From Micromonospora olivasterospora (GTDB lineage: Bacteria; Actinomycetota; Actinomycetes; Mycobacteriales; Micromonosporaceae): DNA of 64,000 bases. Both the position numbers and the translations under genes were made by a program. The stretch's first letter is position 1. Every line of letters starts with the position of its first letter. The notes under the pieces are model-generated. The model searched no databases and was not told the origin of the DNA. It saw nothing but the letters and a program-made list of their open reading frames with translations. Below are positions 36,186-48,735 of this stretch, piece after piece. Location of the stretch: contig NZ_VLKE01000001.1 of the NCBI RefSeq assembly GCF_007830265.1, positions 1,984,001-2,048,000 on the forward strand. Reading direction: 5' to 3'.

Positions 36186-36223
36186 GGCGGGCCGGCCGGG
36201 GCCGCACCTCCGGCCGGCCCGCC
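36186..36223. terminator. Bidirectional terminator
   Basis: GGCGGGCCGGCCGG (36186-36199) pairs perfectly with CCGGCCGGCCCGCC (36210-36223) around a 10-base loop. It lies between the 3' ends of the DNRLRE pseudogene and the class I fumarase gene. Confidence 0.8.
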
Positions 36224-36231
36224 GTCGCGTC

Positions 36232-37899
<1,668 letters not shown>

Positions 37900-38004
37900 G
37901 AGCGGAAAGCCTAGGGCAGGCCGGTCGATCGTTGGCACCCACCGGGCGCGTCGTGGGACCACGCTCTCACCCCACCGCGCCCGCCACGCGTGCCGCACCG
38001 GGGC

Positions 38005-39456
38005 TCAGCCGTCCTTGCCCCGCTCCGGGCACAGCTCCCGCTTCGGCCCGCACGCGCCGCCGTCGTCGTCCGGGGCGCCGCCGGTGCTGCCCGGGCCGGG
38101 GCCACCAGGGGCGCCGGAGTCGCCGGCCGGCGGTTGCGCCGGCCCGGCCGCTCCCGCGCCGAAGCGGACGTACCCGATCTCGCGGCCCTCTCCGATGATC
38201 ATGCCCGCGGGGCCGACGGCCAGGGCGTTCGCCGAGGTCCGCAGCACCACCAGCTCCCTTCCGGTACGCGGGTCCAGCGCCACCAGCCGGTTCGGCTTCT
38301 CGTCGGTCAGCACCGCCGCGTACGGGGTGAGCGCCGCGCCGCTCTTCCCGCCGGCGGGGCGGGTCCACCGGGTCCGGTCGGCGCCGAGCTCCCGGGCCAG
38401 GATCGAGCGCCGGTCGGCGGACCGGACCAGCGCGTACCGGTCGTCGACCGCGATCAGCCGTTCGCCCTCGGCGTTGACCTGGAGCAGCCGGCCGTCGTAC
38501 CCGTCGAGCACCGCCTCCCGGCCGTTCGACCCGACGCCGACGAGCACGTTCCGCGCGCCCTGCGGGTCCTCCCGCTGTGCGCAGCCGGCGCTGTCGGCGG
38601 TGCGCAGGTTGATCCCGGTGCGCCGCCACACCTGCCTGCCGTTGGTCGGGTCGTGGGCAGTGAGGGTGAACTGGCACGCGCCGTCCTCGGACACCGCCCG
38701 GATGCGCAGCATCCGGCCGCCGACGACCGCCAGGCGCTCGTCCCGGCCCGGCTCGACGTCCTGGAGCACCCGGCCGGTCGCCGTGTCCACGACGTGCACC
38801 CGGCCGTCCACGGGGAAGCCGAGCAGCGGGGGCACCGACTCGGGGCCGGCCGCGCCGCCGTCGATCCGGGAGGCGGTGAGCCGGCGGGTGCCGAGCAGGC
38901 CCGGGTTGTCGGCGAAGAGGCCGGTGCTGACGCCGGGCAGGAACGCCGTCCACCGCGGCGACGTGCCGCGCGGATCCCAGGCGCGCAGGGTGCAGTCGGT
39001 CGCCGCGACGCAGCGGGCGTCGAGCAGCAGGTTCCGGTACGTCCAGACGCCCACCGCGTCGTCGTCGCGGCGGCGCACCGCCCCGGTGGCGGGGTCGAGC
39101 AGCTCGTACCCCTTGCTCAGGAGCTTGCCCACGGCGACGACCGGGTCGCCGTCGCCGCCGGCCACGGCGGACCAGTCGGCCTTGCGGTCCCAGAGCTGTA
39201 CGCCGGTGGCGAGGCTGCGCGCCTCCACCCGGGTGCGCTGCTCGACGATGACCGTGTTGCCGGCGATGGTGACGCTCTTCGGGGTGCCGCCGATCCGCTG
39301 CTGCCAGACCACGTCCGGCTCGGAGATGGGCGTGCTCCGGTTGACCCGGTCCCAGATGCCGGGCCACGGGTTCCACACTCCGGCGGCCGCGAGGACGATC
39401 ACCGTGACGAGGCCGAGCAGCAGCCAGCCACGCACGCCGAAGCCCCTCCGGTTCAC
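38005..39456 (-). CDS. Membrane-anchored PQQ-like beta-propeller protein
   Basis: About 483 residues. An N-terminal membrane anchor (GWLLLGLVTVIVLAAAGVW) precedes a WD/PQQ-like propeller with repeats such as VEARSLATGVQLWDRKADW, HVVDTATGRVLQDVEPG and LVALDPRTGRELVVLRTSA. The tail is Gly/Pro-rich and ends with a Cys pair (GGACGPKRELCPE). There are no alcohol-dehydrogenase active-site residues, so a scaffold or binding role is likelier. GTG 39456 is seven bases after TACCGT; in-frame starts up to 39480 are possible. A paralogue is at 46.6-47.8 kb. Confidence 0.75.
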   Translation of the reverse strand: MNRRGFGVRGWLLLGLVTVIVLAAAGVWNPWPGIWDRVNRSTPISEPDVVWQQRIGGTPKSVTIAGNTVIVEQRTRVEARSLATGVQLWDRKADWSAVAGGDGDPVVAVGKLLSKGYELLDPATGAVRRRDDDAVGVWTYRNLLLDARCVAATDCTLRAWDPRGTSPRWTAFLPGVSTGLFADNPGLLGTRRLTASRIDGGAAGPESVPPLLGFPVDGRVHVVDTATGRVLQDVEPGRDERLAVVGGRMLRIRAVSEDGACQFTLTAHDPTNGRQVWRRTGINLRTADSAGCAQREDPQGARNVLVGVGSNGREAVLDGYDGRLLQVNAEGERLIAVDDRYALVRSADRRSILARELGADRTRWTRPAGGKSGAALTPYAAVLTDEKPNRLVALDPRTGRELVVLRTSANALAVGPAGMIIGEGREIGYVRFGAGAAGPAQPPAGDSGAPGGPGPGSTGGAPDDDGGACGPKRELCPERGKDG

Positions 39457-39544
39457 ACGGGACACGGTAACGACGATCACCAGCGTCCCGGGCGCCCCGG
39501 CGGCCGTGTCGCGGCGCTTTCTCCGCGCGGCGTCGTGTTGATAG

Positions 39545-41416
<1,872 letters not shown>

Positions 41417-41427
41417 CACTGTCGGGC

Positions 41428-42123
41428 GTGACGCACCCTCCGACGTACCCGACGCCGCCGGCCGGTGGGCAGCCGCCCGCCGGCCCCACCCCCCTGCGGC
41501 ACGCCGTGCCCGCGCAGCACGCCCCCTCGCCGTACGCCGGGACGCCGGCCCACCCCTCGCCCCCGCCCGGGTACCCGCCGCACCCCGGGTGGGTCCCTCC
41601 GCCGCTCGCGCCGAACGGCCAGCCGCTGGCGAGCTTCGCCGACCGGTTGTTGGCGCTGCTCGTCGACGCCGCGATCATCGTGGCGGTCTCCATGGTCGTC
41701 GTTCTGCCGGCGGCGTTCGCCTTCACCCTGTGGATGATGAGCGGCCTGACCGCGAGCGCGGCGGACGGCAGATACATCACGCCGGACCTCTTCGGGGACT
41801 TCCTGCTCCCGTTGCTCGCGTTGGAGGCCGGGATCTTCCTGTTCACCCTCGGCGTCACCTACGTCTTCCACGTGGAGATGATGTTCAAGACCGGCCAGAC
41901 GGTGGGCAAGCGGATGATGAAGCTCCGCGTGGTGCCCCTCGACCCGGCCCTGCCGCTCGGGCGGAAGGCCGCCGCCAAGCGCTGGCTCGCCCACCAGGTC
42001 GGCGGATCGTTCATTCCCGGCTTCAGCTACGTCGACGGGCTCTGGCAACTGTGGGACAAGCCCTGGCAGCAGTGCCTCCACGACAAGTTCGCCCGCACCG
42101 TCGTCGTTAAGGTTGCTCCGTGA
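41428..42123 (+). CDS. RDD family membrane protein
   Basis: 231 residues. A Pro/Gly/Tyr-rich cytoplasmic tail (about 1-65) is followed by the RDD domain: LASFADRLLALLVDAAIIVA with the R...D..D pattern, a second helix pair, and the conserved end TGQTVGKRMMKLRVVPLD. Function of the family is unknown; transport or stress roles have been proposed. The GTG start is 12 bases after hpd. The stop overlaps the next RDD gene (GTGA), so the two are coupled. Confidence 0.83.
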   Translation: MTHPPTYPTPPAGGQPPAGPTPLRHAVPAQHAPSPYAGTPAHPSPPPGYPPHPGWVPPPLAPNGQPLASFADRLLALLVDAAIIVAVSMVVVLPAAFAFTLWMMSGLTASAADGRYITPDLFGDFLLPLLALEAGIFLFTLGVTYVFHVEMMFKTGQTVGKRMMKLRVVPLDPALPLGRKAAAKRWLAHQVGGSFIPGFSYVDGLWQLWDKPWQQCLHDKFARTVVVKVAP

Positions 42124-43102
42124 GTGTGCAGCCAGGCTGGTACGTCGACCCCGCCGACCCGGAGACCAGGCGGTACTGGGACGGTGAGGGCTGGATCGGC
42201 GCGCCGATCCCGGTCGACGCCACCCCGCCGGAGGGGCCACCCCCGGTCGAGCCTCCTCCACCCCCGGTGGTCAGCCCGGCCGCCCCGGCGGGGCAGCCCA
42301 CCGCCCCGCCCCGCCGGCCGGCCCGTTCCCCGGCCCGCAGCCGGGCCCTCCGCCCGGCCCCGGCGCGCACCCCGGCCCCGGGTACGGGCCGCCGGCCGGG
42401 TACGGGCAGCAGGGGCCGCCGCCCGGGTACGGCCACCCGCAGGGGCCGCCGCCCGGCTGGCCGTACCCCACCTGGCCGGTGCGCCCGCCGCAGCCGCGCC
42501 CGCACGGGCTGCCGCTGGCCGGCTACGGCGCCCGGCTGGTCGCCCGACTGATCGATCTCGGCGTCGTGTTCCTGCTCAACGTGGTGGTCAACGGCTGGTT
42601 CGTCTGGCGGTACGTGGAGGAGTTCACGCCGTACTTCCGCGAGGTGTTCCGCCGGGGGCTCGCCAACAACCCGTCCACCGAGGGGCTGCCCCAGCCCGGC
42701 GAGCAGGCCGGCGGCCTCCAGGTCGCCATCCTGCTCATCGCCACCGCGCTCTGGTTCGCGTACGAGGTGCCGGCGATGGCGGGCAACGGGCAGACCCTCG
42801 GCAAGCGGCTGATGGGCATCCGGGCCGTGCCGGTGGAGGCCGACCAGCCGCTCGGCTTCGGCCGGGCGCTACGCCGGTGGAGCACCCTGGGCCTGCCCAC
42901 CCTGCTCTGGTACTGCTGTGGCCTCGGCCTGCTGCTCCAGCTCGTGGACGCGGCGTCGCCGCTGTTCGACCAGCCGCTGCGCCAGGCGCTGCACGACAAG
43001 CGCGCGCAGACGGTCGTGGTGCGGCTCCCCCACGCTCCCGGTGCCGGCACCGGCACCGCCACCCCGCACGACCCCGCCAACCCTCCGGGAGACACCCCAT
43101 GA
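42120..43102 (+). CDS. DUF2510/RDD family membrane protein, apparent frameshift
   Basis: The N-terminus [20 protein letters not shown] is a DUF2510 domain. After the first proline-rich stretch the frame must change once near 42300-42330 (GC run) to continue as [20 protein letters not shown], a Pro/Gly/Tyr linker, and then the RDD domain [20 protein letters not shown] to [12 protein letters not shown] [18 protein letters not shown]. Total length is one base short of a multiple of three, fitting a single missing base. GTG 42120 overlaps the previous stop. The 3' end overlaps the aminotransferase start (ATGA). Confidence 0.8.
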
Positions 43103-44202
43103 CCGACACCGGACGCCACGAGCCGCCGCTGCGGCTGACCCGCGCCGACCTCGACGCCCTGCCGAACTACGTCCCCGGGCGCAGCCCGGCGGACCTGGCC
43201 CGCGAGCTGGGGCTGCCCGAGGCGATCAAGCTGGCCAGCAACGAGGTGCCGTACGGCCCGCTGCCCGGGGTGGTGGAGGCGGTCGCCGAGGCCGTCACCG
43301 CGTCGCACCGCTACCCCGACATGGGCGTGGTCGCGCTCCGGGAGGCGCTCGCCGAGCGGTACGGCGTCGACGCCGGCCGGATCGCCACGGGCTGCGGGTC
43401 CGTGGCGCTGGCCGAGCACCTGGTCCGGGCGACGTGCCTGCCCGGCGACGAGCTGCTCTACTCGTGGCGCTCCTTCGAGGCGTACCCGATCATCGCGGCG
43501 ACCAGTGGCGCGACCAGCGTGCGGGTGCCCAACGACGCCGGGCACGGGCACGACCTCGCGGCGATGGCCGCCGCCGTGACCGACCGGACCCGGATGATCC
43601 TGGTCTGCAACCCGAACAACCCGACCGGCACGGCGCTGCGCCGGGCGGAGCTGGACCGCTTCCTCGACACGGTGCCGGACGACGTCCTGGTGGTGATCGA
43701 CGAGGCGTACCGGGAGTTCGTCACCGACCCGGAGGTGCCGGACGGCCTGACCTACTCCGACCGGCCGAACGTCGCCGTGCTGCGCACCCTGTCCAAGGCG
43801 TGGGGGCTGGCGGGCCTGCGGATCGGCTGGCTGGTCGCCGCCCCCGAGGTGGCCGCCGCCGTGCGCAAGGTGGTCACCCCGTTCTCCACCAGCATGGCCG
43901 CCCAGGCCGGGGCGCTCGCCGCGCTGGCGCAGGCCGACGAGGTGCAGCGCCGCTGCGCGCTGGTGGTCGCCGAGCGGGACCGGGTCACGGACGCGCTGCG
44001 CAAGCTCGTCCCGGACGTGCCGTCCAGCCAGGCGAACTTCGTCTGGCTGCCGCTGGGCGAGCGGGCCGTCGAGTTCGGCCGGGCGTGCGAGGCGCGCGGC
44101 GTGATCGTGCGGCCGTTCCCCGGAGACGGCGTCCGGGTCACCATCGGCACGCCGGCCGAGAACGACGCCTTCCTCGCCGCCGCCGAGTCCGCCCTGGCAT
44201 GA
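43099..44202 (+). CDS. Histidinol-phosphate/aromatic aminotransferase (class I/II, PLP)
   Basis: 367 residues. [50 protein letters not shown] (PLP-binding Asn), [10 protein letters not shown] (Asp) and [16 protein letters not shown] (Schiff-base Lys) are the HisC-family blocks. Many actinomycetes have HisC paralogues that act as phenylalanine or aromatic aminotransferases. Cotranscription with hpd (through two RDD genes) suggests that this one converts tyrosine to 4-hydroxyphenylpyruvate. ATG overlaps the previous stop. Confidence 0.88.
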   Translation: MTDTGRHEPPLRLTRADLDALPNYVPGRSPADLARELGLPEAIKLASNEVPYGPLPGVVEAVAEAVTASHRYPDMGVVALREALAERYGVDAGRIATGCGSVALAEHLVRATCLPGDELLYSWRSFEAYPIIAATSGATSVRVPNDAGHGHDLAAMAAAVTDRTRMILVCNPNNPTGTALRRAELDRFLDTVPDDVLVVIDEAYREFVTDPEVPDGLTYSDRPNVAVLRTLSKAWGLAGLRIGWLVAAPEVAAAVRKVVTPFSTSMAAQAGALAALAQADEVQRRCALVVAERDRVTDALRKLVPDVPSSQANFVWLPLGERAVEFGRACEARGVIVRPFPGDGVRVTIGTPAENDAFLAAAESALA

Positions 44203-44254
44203 GAGGGGGGCCTCTTCCTGACGCCTGGCGTTGCGAAGGGGCCCCTCTCGACGG
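44201..44254. repeat. Imperfect AGGGGCCCCT-type inverted repeat
   Basis: GAGAGGGGGGCCTCTTCCTGACG and CGTTGCGAAGGGGCCCCTCTC form two arms around TGG, just after the aminotransferase stop. Repeats with this GGGGCCCCTT core and a GACGCCTGGCGTT centre recur between genes in Micromonosporaceae as far as I recall. It may also act as terminator between the convergent genes. Confidence 0.5.
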
Positions 44255-44257
44255 CCC

Positions 44258-45403
44258 TCACGCCGCCGGCATGGCGGCCCGGAGCCGGGTGCGCCGGCGG
44301 TACGCGTACGCGCCGAACAGGGCCAGCACCAGGCCGGACGCGACGAACCCCCCGGTGAGCGCCTGGGACGACGGGTCCGCCCCGCCGGCGACGACCGGCG
44401 CCCCGCCGAAGGTGACCGTGCCGGAGGTGCTGCGCTTCGTCCAGCCGCTGGCCAGGTCGAGCTTCGCCGCCCAGGGGCCGTCGGGCAGCCGGCGGTCCAG
44501 CGGCACCCGCACGGTGGTGGCGTCGCCCGGGGCGAGCGTGCTCGCCTCGGCCCGCACCGGCCCGACCGACAGCCCGCCGGGCCCGTCGGAGAGCCACAGC
44601 TCGCCGGCCAGGTCCAGGGCGCGCCGCCCGGTGTTGCGCACCTCGGCGCTGACCACCGGGGAGCCGTCGGCGTCCCGGCTGCCGCCGAGCGGCCCGATGT
44701 CGAAGCTCGACGGCGGCTCGCCGCCCGGCCCGACCGACAGGTAGACCCGGACGCCGGCGCGGCCGACCTGGCGCACGCTCTGCCCGTCGACGCCGGCCAT
44801 CTCCGCCCAGACGACCGCGTACCGCTCGCCCGCGGAGGCCCGCTCCGGCACGGCGATCGTCACCGGGAGCACCGCCTCCTCGTCCGGCGCCGGCTCCACC
44901 TCGGCGCGGTCGACGCGGATCCAGCTGCTCAGCTCGTTCTCCGTGCGCCCGGGGGGCAAAGGTGAAGCCGTCCCCGGTCACCTCGGCCGCCGCCGCGTAC
45001 ACGGCGATCCTCCGGCGGATCTCCGAGGCGTTCTTGACCACGATGCGCCGCTTGATCGTCGTACCCGGGTGGACGTGGTCGACGACGTACTTGTGCGCCC
45101 GGCTGTCGTCCCTGCGGTCCAGCGGGGCGTCGAGCAGCCGAACGCCGACCGTGGCGGCCGGGCCGCTCGGCTGGGCGCTCGGCGTCCCGCTCGGGGCGGG
45201 CGTGGGCCGCTTCCCGTCCCGGCGGATCTCTGTGACGTCGGACCGCGCGGGCAGGGCGAGGCCGGCCGCCGGTGCGGGGCCGGGAGCCACCGCGCCGAGA
45301 GCGGCCGGCGCGGGGCCGGCCGCCCGCGCGGGATCGGCAGGCGCCGGCACCCCGGCCGCGACCACCACGGTCGCGGCCAGGGCGCGGGCGAGGGCCCGGT
45401 CAC
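44258..45403 (-). CDS. DUF916-like cell-surface protein with C-terminal membrane anchor, frameshifted
   Basis: The N-terminal part has a secretion signal (ALARALAATVVVAAGVPAPA), then a DUF916-like beta domain (HKYVVDHVHPGTTIKRRIVV, NASEIRRRIAVYAAAAEVTG). At the run of six C (44951-44956, minus strand) the frame must lose one base to read FAPGRTENELSSWIRVDRAE onward through SAGERYAVVWAEM. A terminal helix, ALTGGFVASGLVLALFGAYA, and a basic tail anchor it. The start is doubtful: GTG 45403 overlaps the previous stop but needs a second small correction. It follows a WxL-like gene, as in Gram-positive WxL loci. Confidence 0.7.
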
Positions 45404-45939
45404 GCCACCGAATGGGTGATCACCCCCGTGTACGTGCCGCCGACCGCGCCGGCCGGGATCGTGACGATCAGGGTCGGGTTCCACGTCGCGGTGTTGTTGC
45501 CGCTGCCGGATGTCTTGGAGAAGGCGGTCCGGGGGACGTTGAGCGTCACGGCGCTGCCGGCGGTGGGCTGGCCCGGCACGAAGGTACCGGTGCCGGTGGT
45601 GGCGACGGCCGGGCCCGACCAGTACGACACCAGGTTCGGCAGGATCGTCTCGGGCCCCGTGCCGCCGCCGGTGGTGAACGACGTGCTGCTCACGGTGGTG
45701 ACCCAGGTGGCCGACAACGCCGCCCGGCTGTCGGTGACCGTGACGTTGCCGAGTTGACCGCTGTCCGTCGAGCCGGAGAAGTTGGCCCCGAGGTTGACCG
45801 ACGCGGGGACGCTGATGTCCAGGTTCGCGGTGGAGACGGTGAAGGTGACGACGGTGTCGCCGGAGGGCGCGGCGGCTGCGGGCGACGCCACGGCGAGCAC
45901 GGCGGCTCCGGCGACCAGGGCAAGAAGTGGCTTCCTCAT
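45400..45939 (-). CDS. Secreted WxL-like beta-sandwich protein
   Basis: 179 residues. ATG 45939 opens a clear signal peptide (MRKPLLALVAGAAVLAVASP, cleaved after AAA). The mature part is Ser/Thr/Gly-rich with VPASVNLGANFSG, ATWVTTVSSTSFTTGGG and the end WNPTLIVTIPAGAVGGTYTG ITHSVA. The TWVTTV and final WxP...TIPxGxxxGTYxGxITHSV blocks resemble cell-wall-binding WxL-type domains. A paralogue lies just upstream and a DUF916-type anchored protein directly downstream (4-base overlap). Confidence 0.75.
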   Translation of the reverse strand: MRKPLLALVAGAAVLAVASPAAAAPSGDTVVTFTVSTANLDISVPASVNLGANFSGSTDSGQLGNVTVTDSRAALSATWVTTVSSTSFTTGGGTGPETILPNLVSYWSGPAVATTGTGTFVPGQPTAGSAVTLNVPRTAFSKTSGSGNNTATWNPTLIVTIPAGAVGGTYTGVITHSVA

Positions 45940-45999
45940 GACCACGACCCTAGAAACACATTCCTCCCTCGAATCAGGCAAAAGGCCCAAATCATCCCT

Positions 46000-46532
46000 T
46001 TAGGCGACGGAGTGGGTGATGGTGCCCCGGTAGGTGCCCGCGACGATGCCGGACGGGACGGCGATCCGCAGGGTGGGAGCCCAGCTCACGGTGTTGTTCC
46101 CGTTCCCCGCGGTCTTGCTGAACGCCACCCGGGCGGCGTCGAGGGGGACCGCCTGCGCCGAGGTGGGCTGCCCCGGCACGAGGGTGCCGCCTCCCGTGCT
46201 CCGCACCGCCTGCCCGGACCAGTACGACACCTGACCGTTCGCGATGGTGCGACCCGCACCCCCCGCGCCGGTGACGAAGGCGGTCGCGGTGACGGTGGTG
46301 ACCCAGGTGTTGGGATTGACCGGCCCGCGGAAGTCCTCCACCGTGACCGTGCCGAGACTCCCGTTGAGGACACCCCCGGTGAAGGCGGAGCCGAGGCTGA
46401 CGGACGCCGGCACGGTGATGTTCACCCCCTCGGTCCGGGCCAGCACCGTGGCCGGACGGCCGGCCACCCCGTCCAGCGGGGCGCGCCACCGAGGAGCAGC
46501 AGAGGACCGAGCACGGCCGGAAGCACACGCAC
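46000..46532 (-). CDS. Secreted WxL-like protein, second copy, frameshifted in the signal peptide
   Basis: GTG 46532 lies seven bases after TATAGT and starts a signal peptide, RVLPAVLGPLLLLGGAP. The frame then breaks in the run GCGCCCCGC near 46480-46490; one extra C restores LDGVAGRPATVLARTEGVNI and the mature domain (NTWVTTVTATAFVTGAGG, VSWAPTLRIAVPSGIVAGTY, ending ITHSVA). The mature part is clearly paralogous to the next gene downstream. Probably a functional three-gene surface locus if the indel is a sequencing error. Confidence 0.7.
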
Positions 46533-46581
46533 GGGTGAGACTATAGGGGCCAATGTCCGTTTTGTCGAAAGTGTGCGCGGC

Positions 46582-47835
46582 TCAGGTGGCCGCCAGCACC
46601 ACCGGTTCGGACATGAGGAAGTAGCGCTGGTCGTCCGCGTCCGGGTCGACCGGCTCGCGGAGCCGCTCCACCGCCACGTAGCCGTCCGCCGCGTACGCGA
46701 GGCCGGGCGCCCAGCCCAGCCCGTCCCGGCCCACCGTGAGCGGGAAGCGGGAGCGCTGCGCACCGGTCGCCGGGTCGAGGGTGACCAGGTCGTTCCCGTC
46801 GGTGAGCAGGTGCACCCGGCCGGGCTGGGCGGCCAGGATCCGGACCGGCCCGAGATCGCCCCTGCGCCACAGCTCCTCGCCGGTCCGGACGGACCGCGCG
46901 GTCAGCACCCCTTCGGTCACCCCGACGACCCGCTCGCCGGCCAGCTCGGACCCGGCCCCGTCGAGGCCCGGCGCGGCGACGGGCGGGCCCGCGCCGACGA
47001 GCCAACCCCGGGCCGGCGCGTCGGCCGGGCCGGCGGCGCGCAGGCCCCGGCACCGGGAGCGGTGGCTCACGCAGCCGACCAGGGTGGCGGACAGCTCCGC
47101 GGTGCCGCCCGGGGGCTGCCAGCGGGCCGTCGGCGTGCCGGTCGACACGTCGCGGTACTCGACGGCGGGCTGGCCGGCGCAGCGGTCGACCGCCACGAAC
47201 TGCCCGGCCGCCGTGGTGCCCACGTCGGCGCGGCACCGGTCGTCCACACCGGCCGACCAGAGCTGCCGGCCGTCCGCCAACGCGAAGCCACGCACCCCGC
47301 GCCGCCCGGAGACCACCAGCACCGCCCGGCCGTCGGCGGACCGGGCGAGGAAGAGCCCCGGCGGGTCCCAGACGGTCCCGGCCCCGGTGCGCCGGGCGGC
47401 CGGGTGGTCGACGGGCGCCGGGCCGTCGGCCCGCCAGGCGACCCGTCCGGTACGCGCGTCCAGCGCCACCAGCTTCCCGTCCGACCAGTGGCTGACGACG
47501 GTGGTGCCCTCGGCCACCACCCCGCTCAACCGGGCCGGCCAGCGCCGGTACGACCAGTACGGGCTGGTGCGGTAGCGGCCGTCGGCGGGCTGGTCGGCGT
47601 ACACCTGGCGGGCGGCCGTGTAGACGCGGAGCCGGCCGTCCACGATCAGCGGGGCCACCGGCAGCCGGCCCACCACCCCGCCGGCCGGGTTGACCGCCGA
47701 CGGATAGCCGGCCCGGGCGACCGTCTCGACCTCGGCGGGAGCCAGCACCCGGTGCACGACGACCGCGACCGCCCCGACGCCGAGCAGCGCCGCGACCACC
47801 GCCGCGACCCCGCGCCGCCCCTTCGGGAACCCCAT
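46582..47835 (-). CDS. Membrane-anchored PQQ-like beta-propeller protein (second copy)
   Basis: 417 residues. An N-terminal anchor (GVAAVVAALLGVGAVAVVVH) precedes propeller repeats such as LVALDARTGRVAWRADGPAP, GVRGFALADGRQLWSAGVD and DLVTLDPATGAQRSRFPL. Two cysteine-containing loops (VDDRCRADVG, VGCVSHRSRCRG) could form disulfides, which fits an extracellular location. ATG 47835 follows GGAGG. The role is unknown; its paralogue is at 38.0-39.5 kb. Confidence 0.72.
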   Translation of the reverse strand: MGFPKGRRGVAAVVAALLGVGAVAVVVHRVLAPAEVETVARAGYPSAVNPAGGVVGRLPVAPLIVDGRLRVYTAARQVYADQPADGRYRTSPYWSYRRWPARLSGVVAEGTTVVSHWSDGKLVALDARTGRVAWRADGPAPVDHPAARRTGAGTVWDPPGLFLARSADGRAVLVVSGRRGVRGFALADGRQLWSAGVDDRCRADVGTTAAGQFVAVDRCAGQPAVEYRDVSTGTPTARWQPPGGTAELSATLVGCVSHRSRCRGLRAAGPADAPARGWLVGAGPPVAAPGLDGAGSELAGERVVGVTEGVLTARSVRTGEELWRRGDLGPVRILAAQPGRVHLLTDGNDLVTLDPATGAQRSRFPLTVGRDGLGWAPGLAYAADGYVAVERLREPVDPDADDQRYFLMSEPVVLAAT

Positions 47836-47910
47836 GCCGCACCTCCGTCCGGCACCCTACCGAGACAGACCCCGGTGGCCCCTGTCAGGTCGCGCGCCCG
47901 GCCCGGTGGC

Positions 47911-48393
47911 TCAGGCCGCCGCCGCGGCAGCCGGGGGCCGGACGGCGCGGGCGAGGTCGGCGAGGTCGCGGCGGAACGCGCCCTCGACCGCGCGGGCGGC
48001 CAGGCCGCCGAAGAGCAGGGCGAGGACCCGGCCGTAGGGGGCGGTGGGCAGCGCCTCCTGCCGCACGGTCACGGCGGTGCACGCCCGACCGCGCCGTCGC
48101 ACCGGGCGCAGGGTCCAGGTCGTCCGGTAGTCCACGCCGACGCCGGGCGAGCTGAGCACCAGCCGCCGGGCCGGGACGGCCTCCACCACGACGAACTCCT
48201 CCGCGTGGGCGGCCCCGTCGGGCCGGATGCGGGTCTCCCGCCACGCGGTGCCGGGGGCGAGCCGGCCCGCCGCGAGCAGCTCGACCCCGCGGACCGTGGA
48301 GAGCCAGTCGACGCGGACCGGCAGGTCGACCAGCAGCCGCCAGAGCTCGACGGCCGGCGCCTCGATGATCTGGGTGACCGCGACCGTCGCCAT
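47911..48393 (-). CDS. SRPBCC family protein (polyketide cyclase/START-like)
   Basis: 160 residues. VAVTQIIEAPAVELWRLLVD, DWLSTVRGVELLAAGRLAPG and the C-terminal helix FGGLAARAVEGAFRRDLADL are the hallmarks of the START/Bet v 1-like hydrophobic-cavity fold. Ligand unknown. ATG 48393 is preferred over an ATG six bases earlier because GGGAGG is then five bases away. No polyketide genes adjoin; the type III PKS is 9 kb away. Confidence 0.8.
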   Translation of the reverse strand: MATVAVTQIIEAPAVELWRLLVDLPVRVDWLSTVRGVELLAAGRLAPGTAWRETRIRPDGAAHAEEFVVVEAVPARRLVLSSPGVGVDYRTTWTLRPVRRRGRACTAVTVRQEALPTAPYGRVLALLFGGLAARAVEGAFRRDLADLARAVRPPAAAAAA

Positions 48394-48475
48394 GAGCACC
48401 TCCCGTGTCCCTCACGGTACGGAAGGTGAGGGCGCTGCGGGACCCCATTTTTCGCCGGCGGCGGGCCGGCCCGGG

Positions 48476-48673
48476 TCAGGCCCGGAACCCCCCGACCCGG
48501 ACCGCCTCGACGAAGGCCGTCCAGCCCGCGGGGCGCACGGCCAGCGCCGGGCCGGACGGGTCCTTGGAGTCGCGTACGTTCCCCAGGGCGACCCGCGGCG
48601 CCGCGGCGTCGCCGGCGGACGCCCGCCGCGCGCGGTGCGGCGACGGGACCCGGGACGGTCGACGCGGCTGCAC
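48476..48673 (-). CDS. DUF397 domain protein, degenerate or truncated N-terminus
   Basis: The last 40 residues, NVRDSKDPSGPALAVRPAGW and TAFVEAVRVGGF, are a standard DUF397 domain, but the expected upstream W(R/K)KSSRS...CVEVA part is absent, replaced by Arg/Ala-rich sequence. DUF397 genes normally sit next to an XRE-type regulator, and none is here. It may be a remnant. The start at 48673 is only the first available codon. Confidence 0.5.
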   Translation of the reverse strand: MQPRRPSRVPSPHRARRASAGDAAAPRVALGNVRDSKDPSGPALAVRPAGWTAFVEAVRVGGFRA

Positions 48674-48735
48674 CCGACCCCGGTCGCACAGCGGGTGCGA
48701 CCGCGGTCCGGGTTGCGGGGAGGCTCCGGCCGAGG

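Noticed and set aside
44962..48429. 1,155-residue plus-strand open frame
   Set aside because: It is antisense to the DUF916, WxL-like, PQQ and SRPBCC genes, is rich in Arg, Gly and Pro, and has no ribosome site or recognisable domain.
48476..48673. Full DUF397/XRE regulator pair
   Set aside because: Searched both strands nearby for a helix-turn-helix partner and found only the SRPBCC and fah genes.
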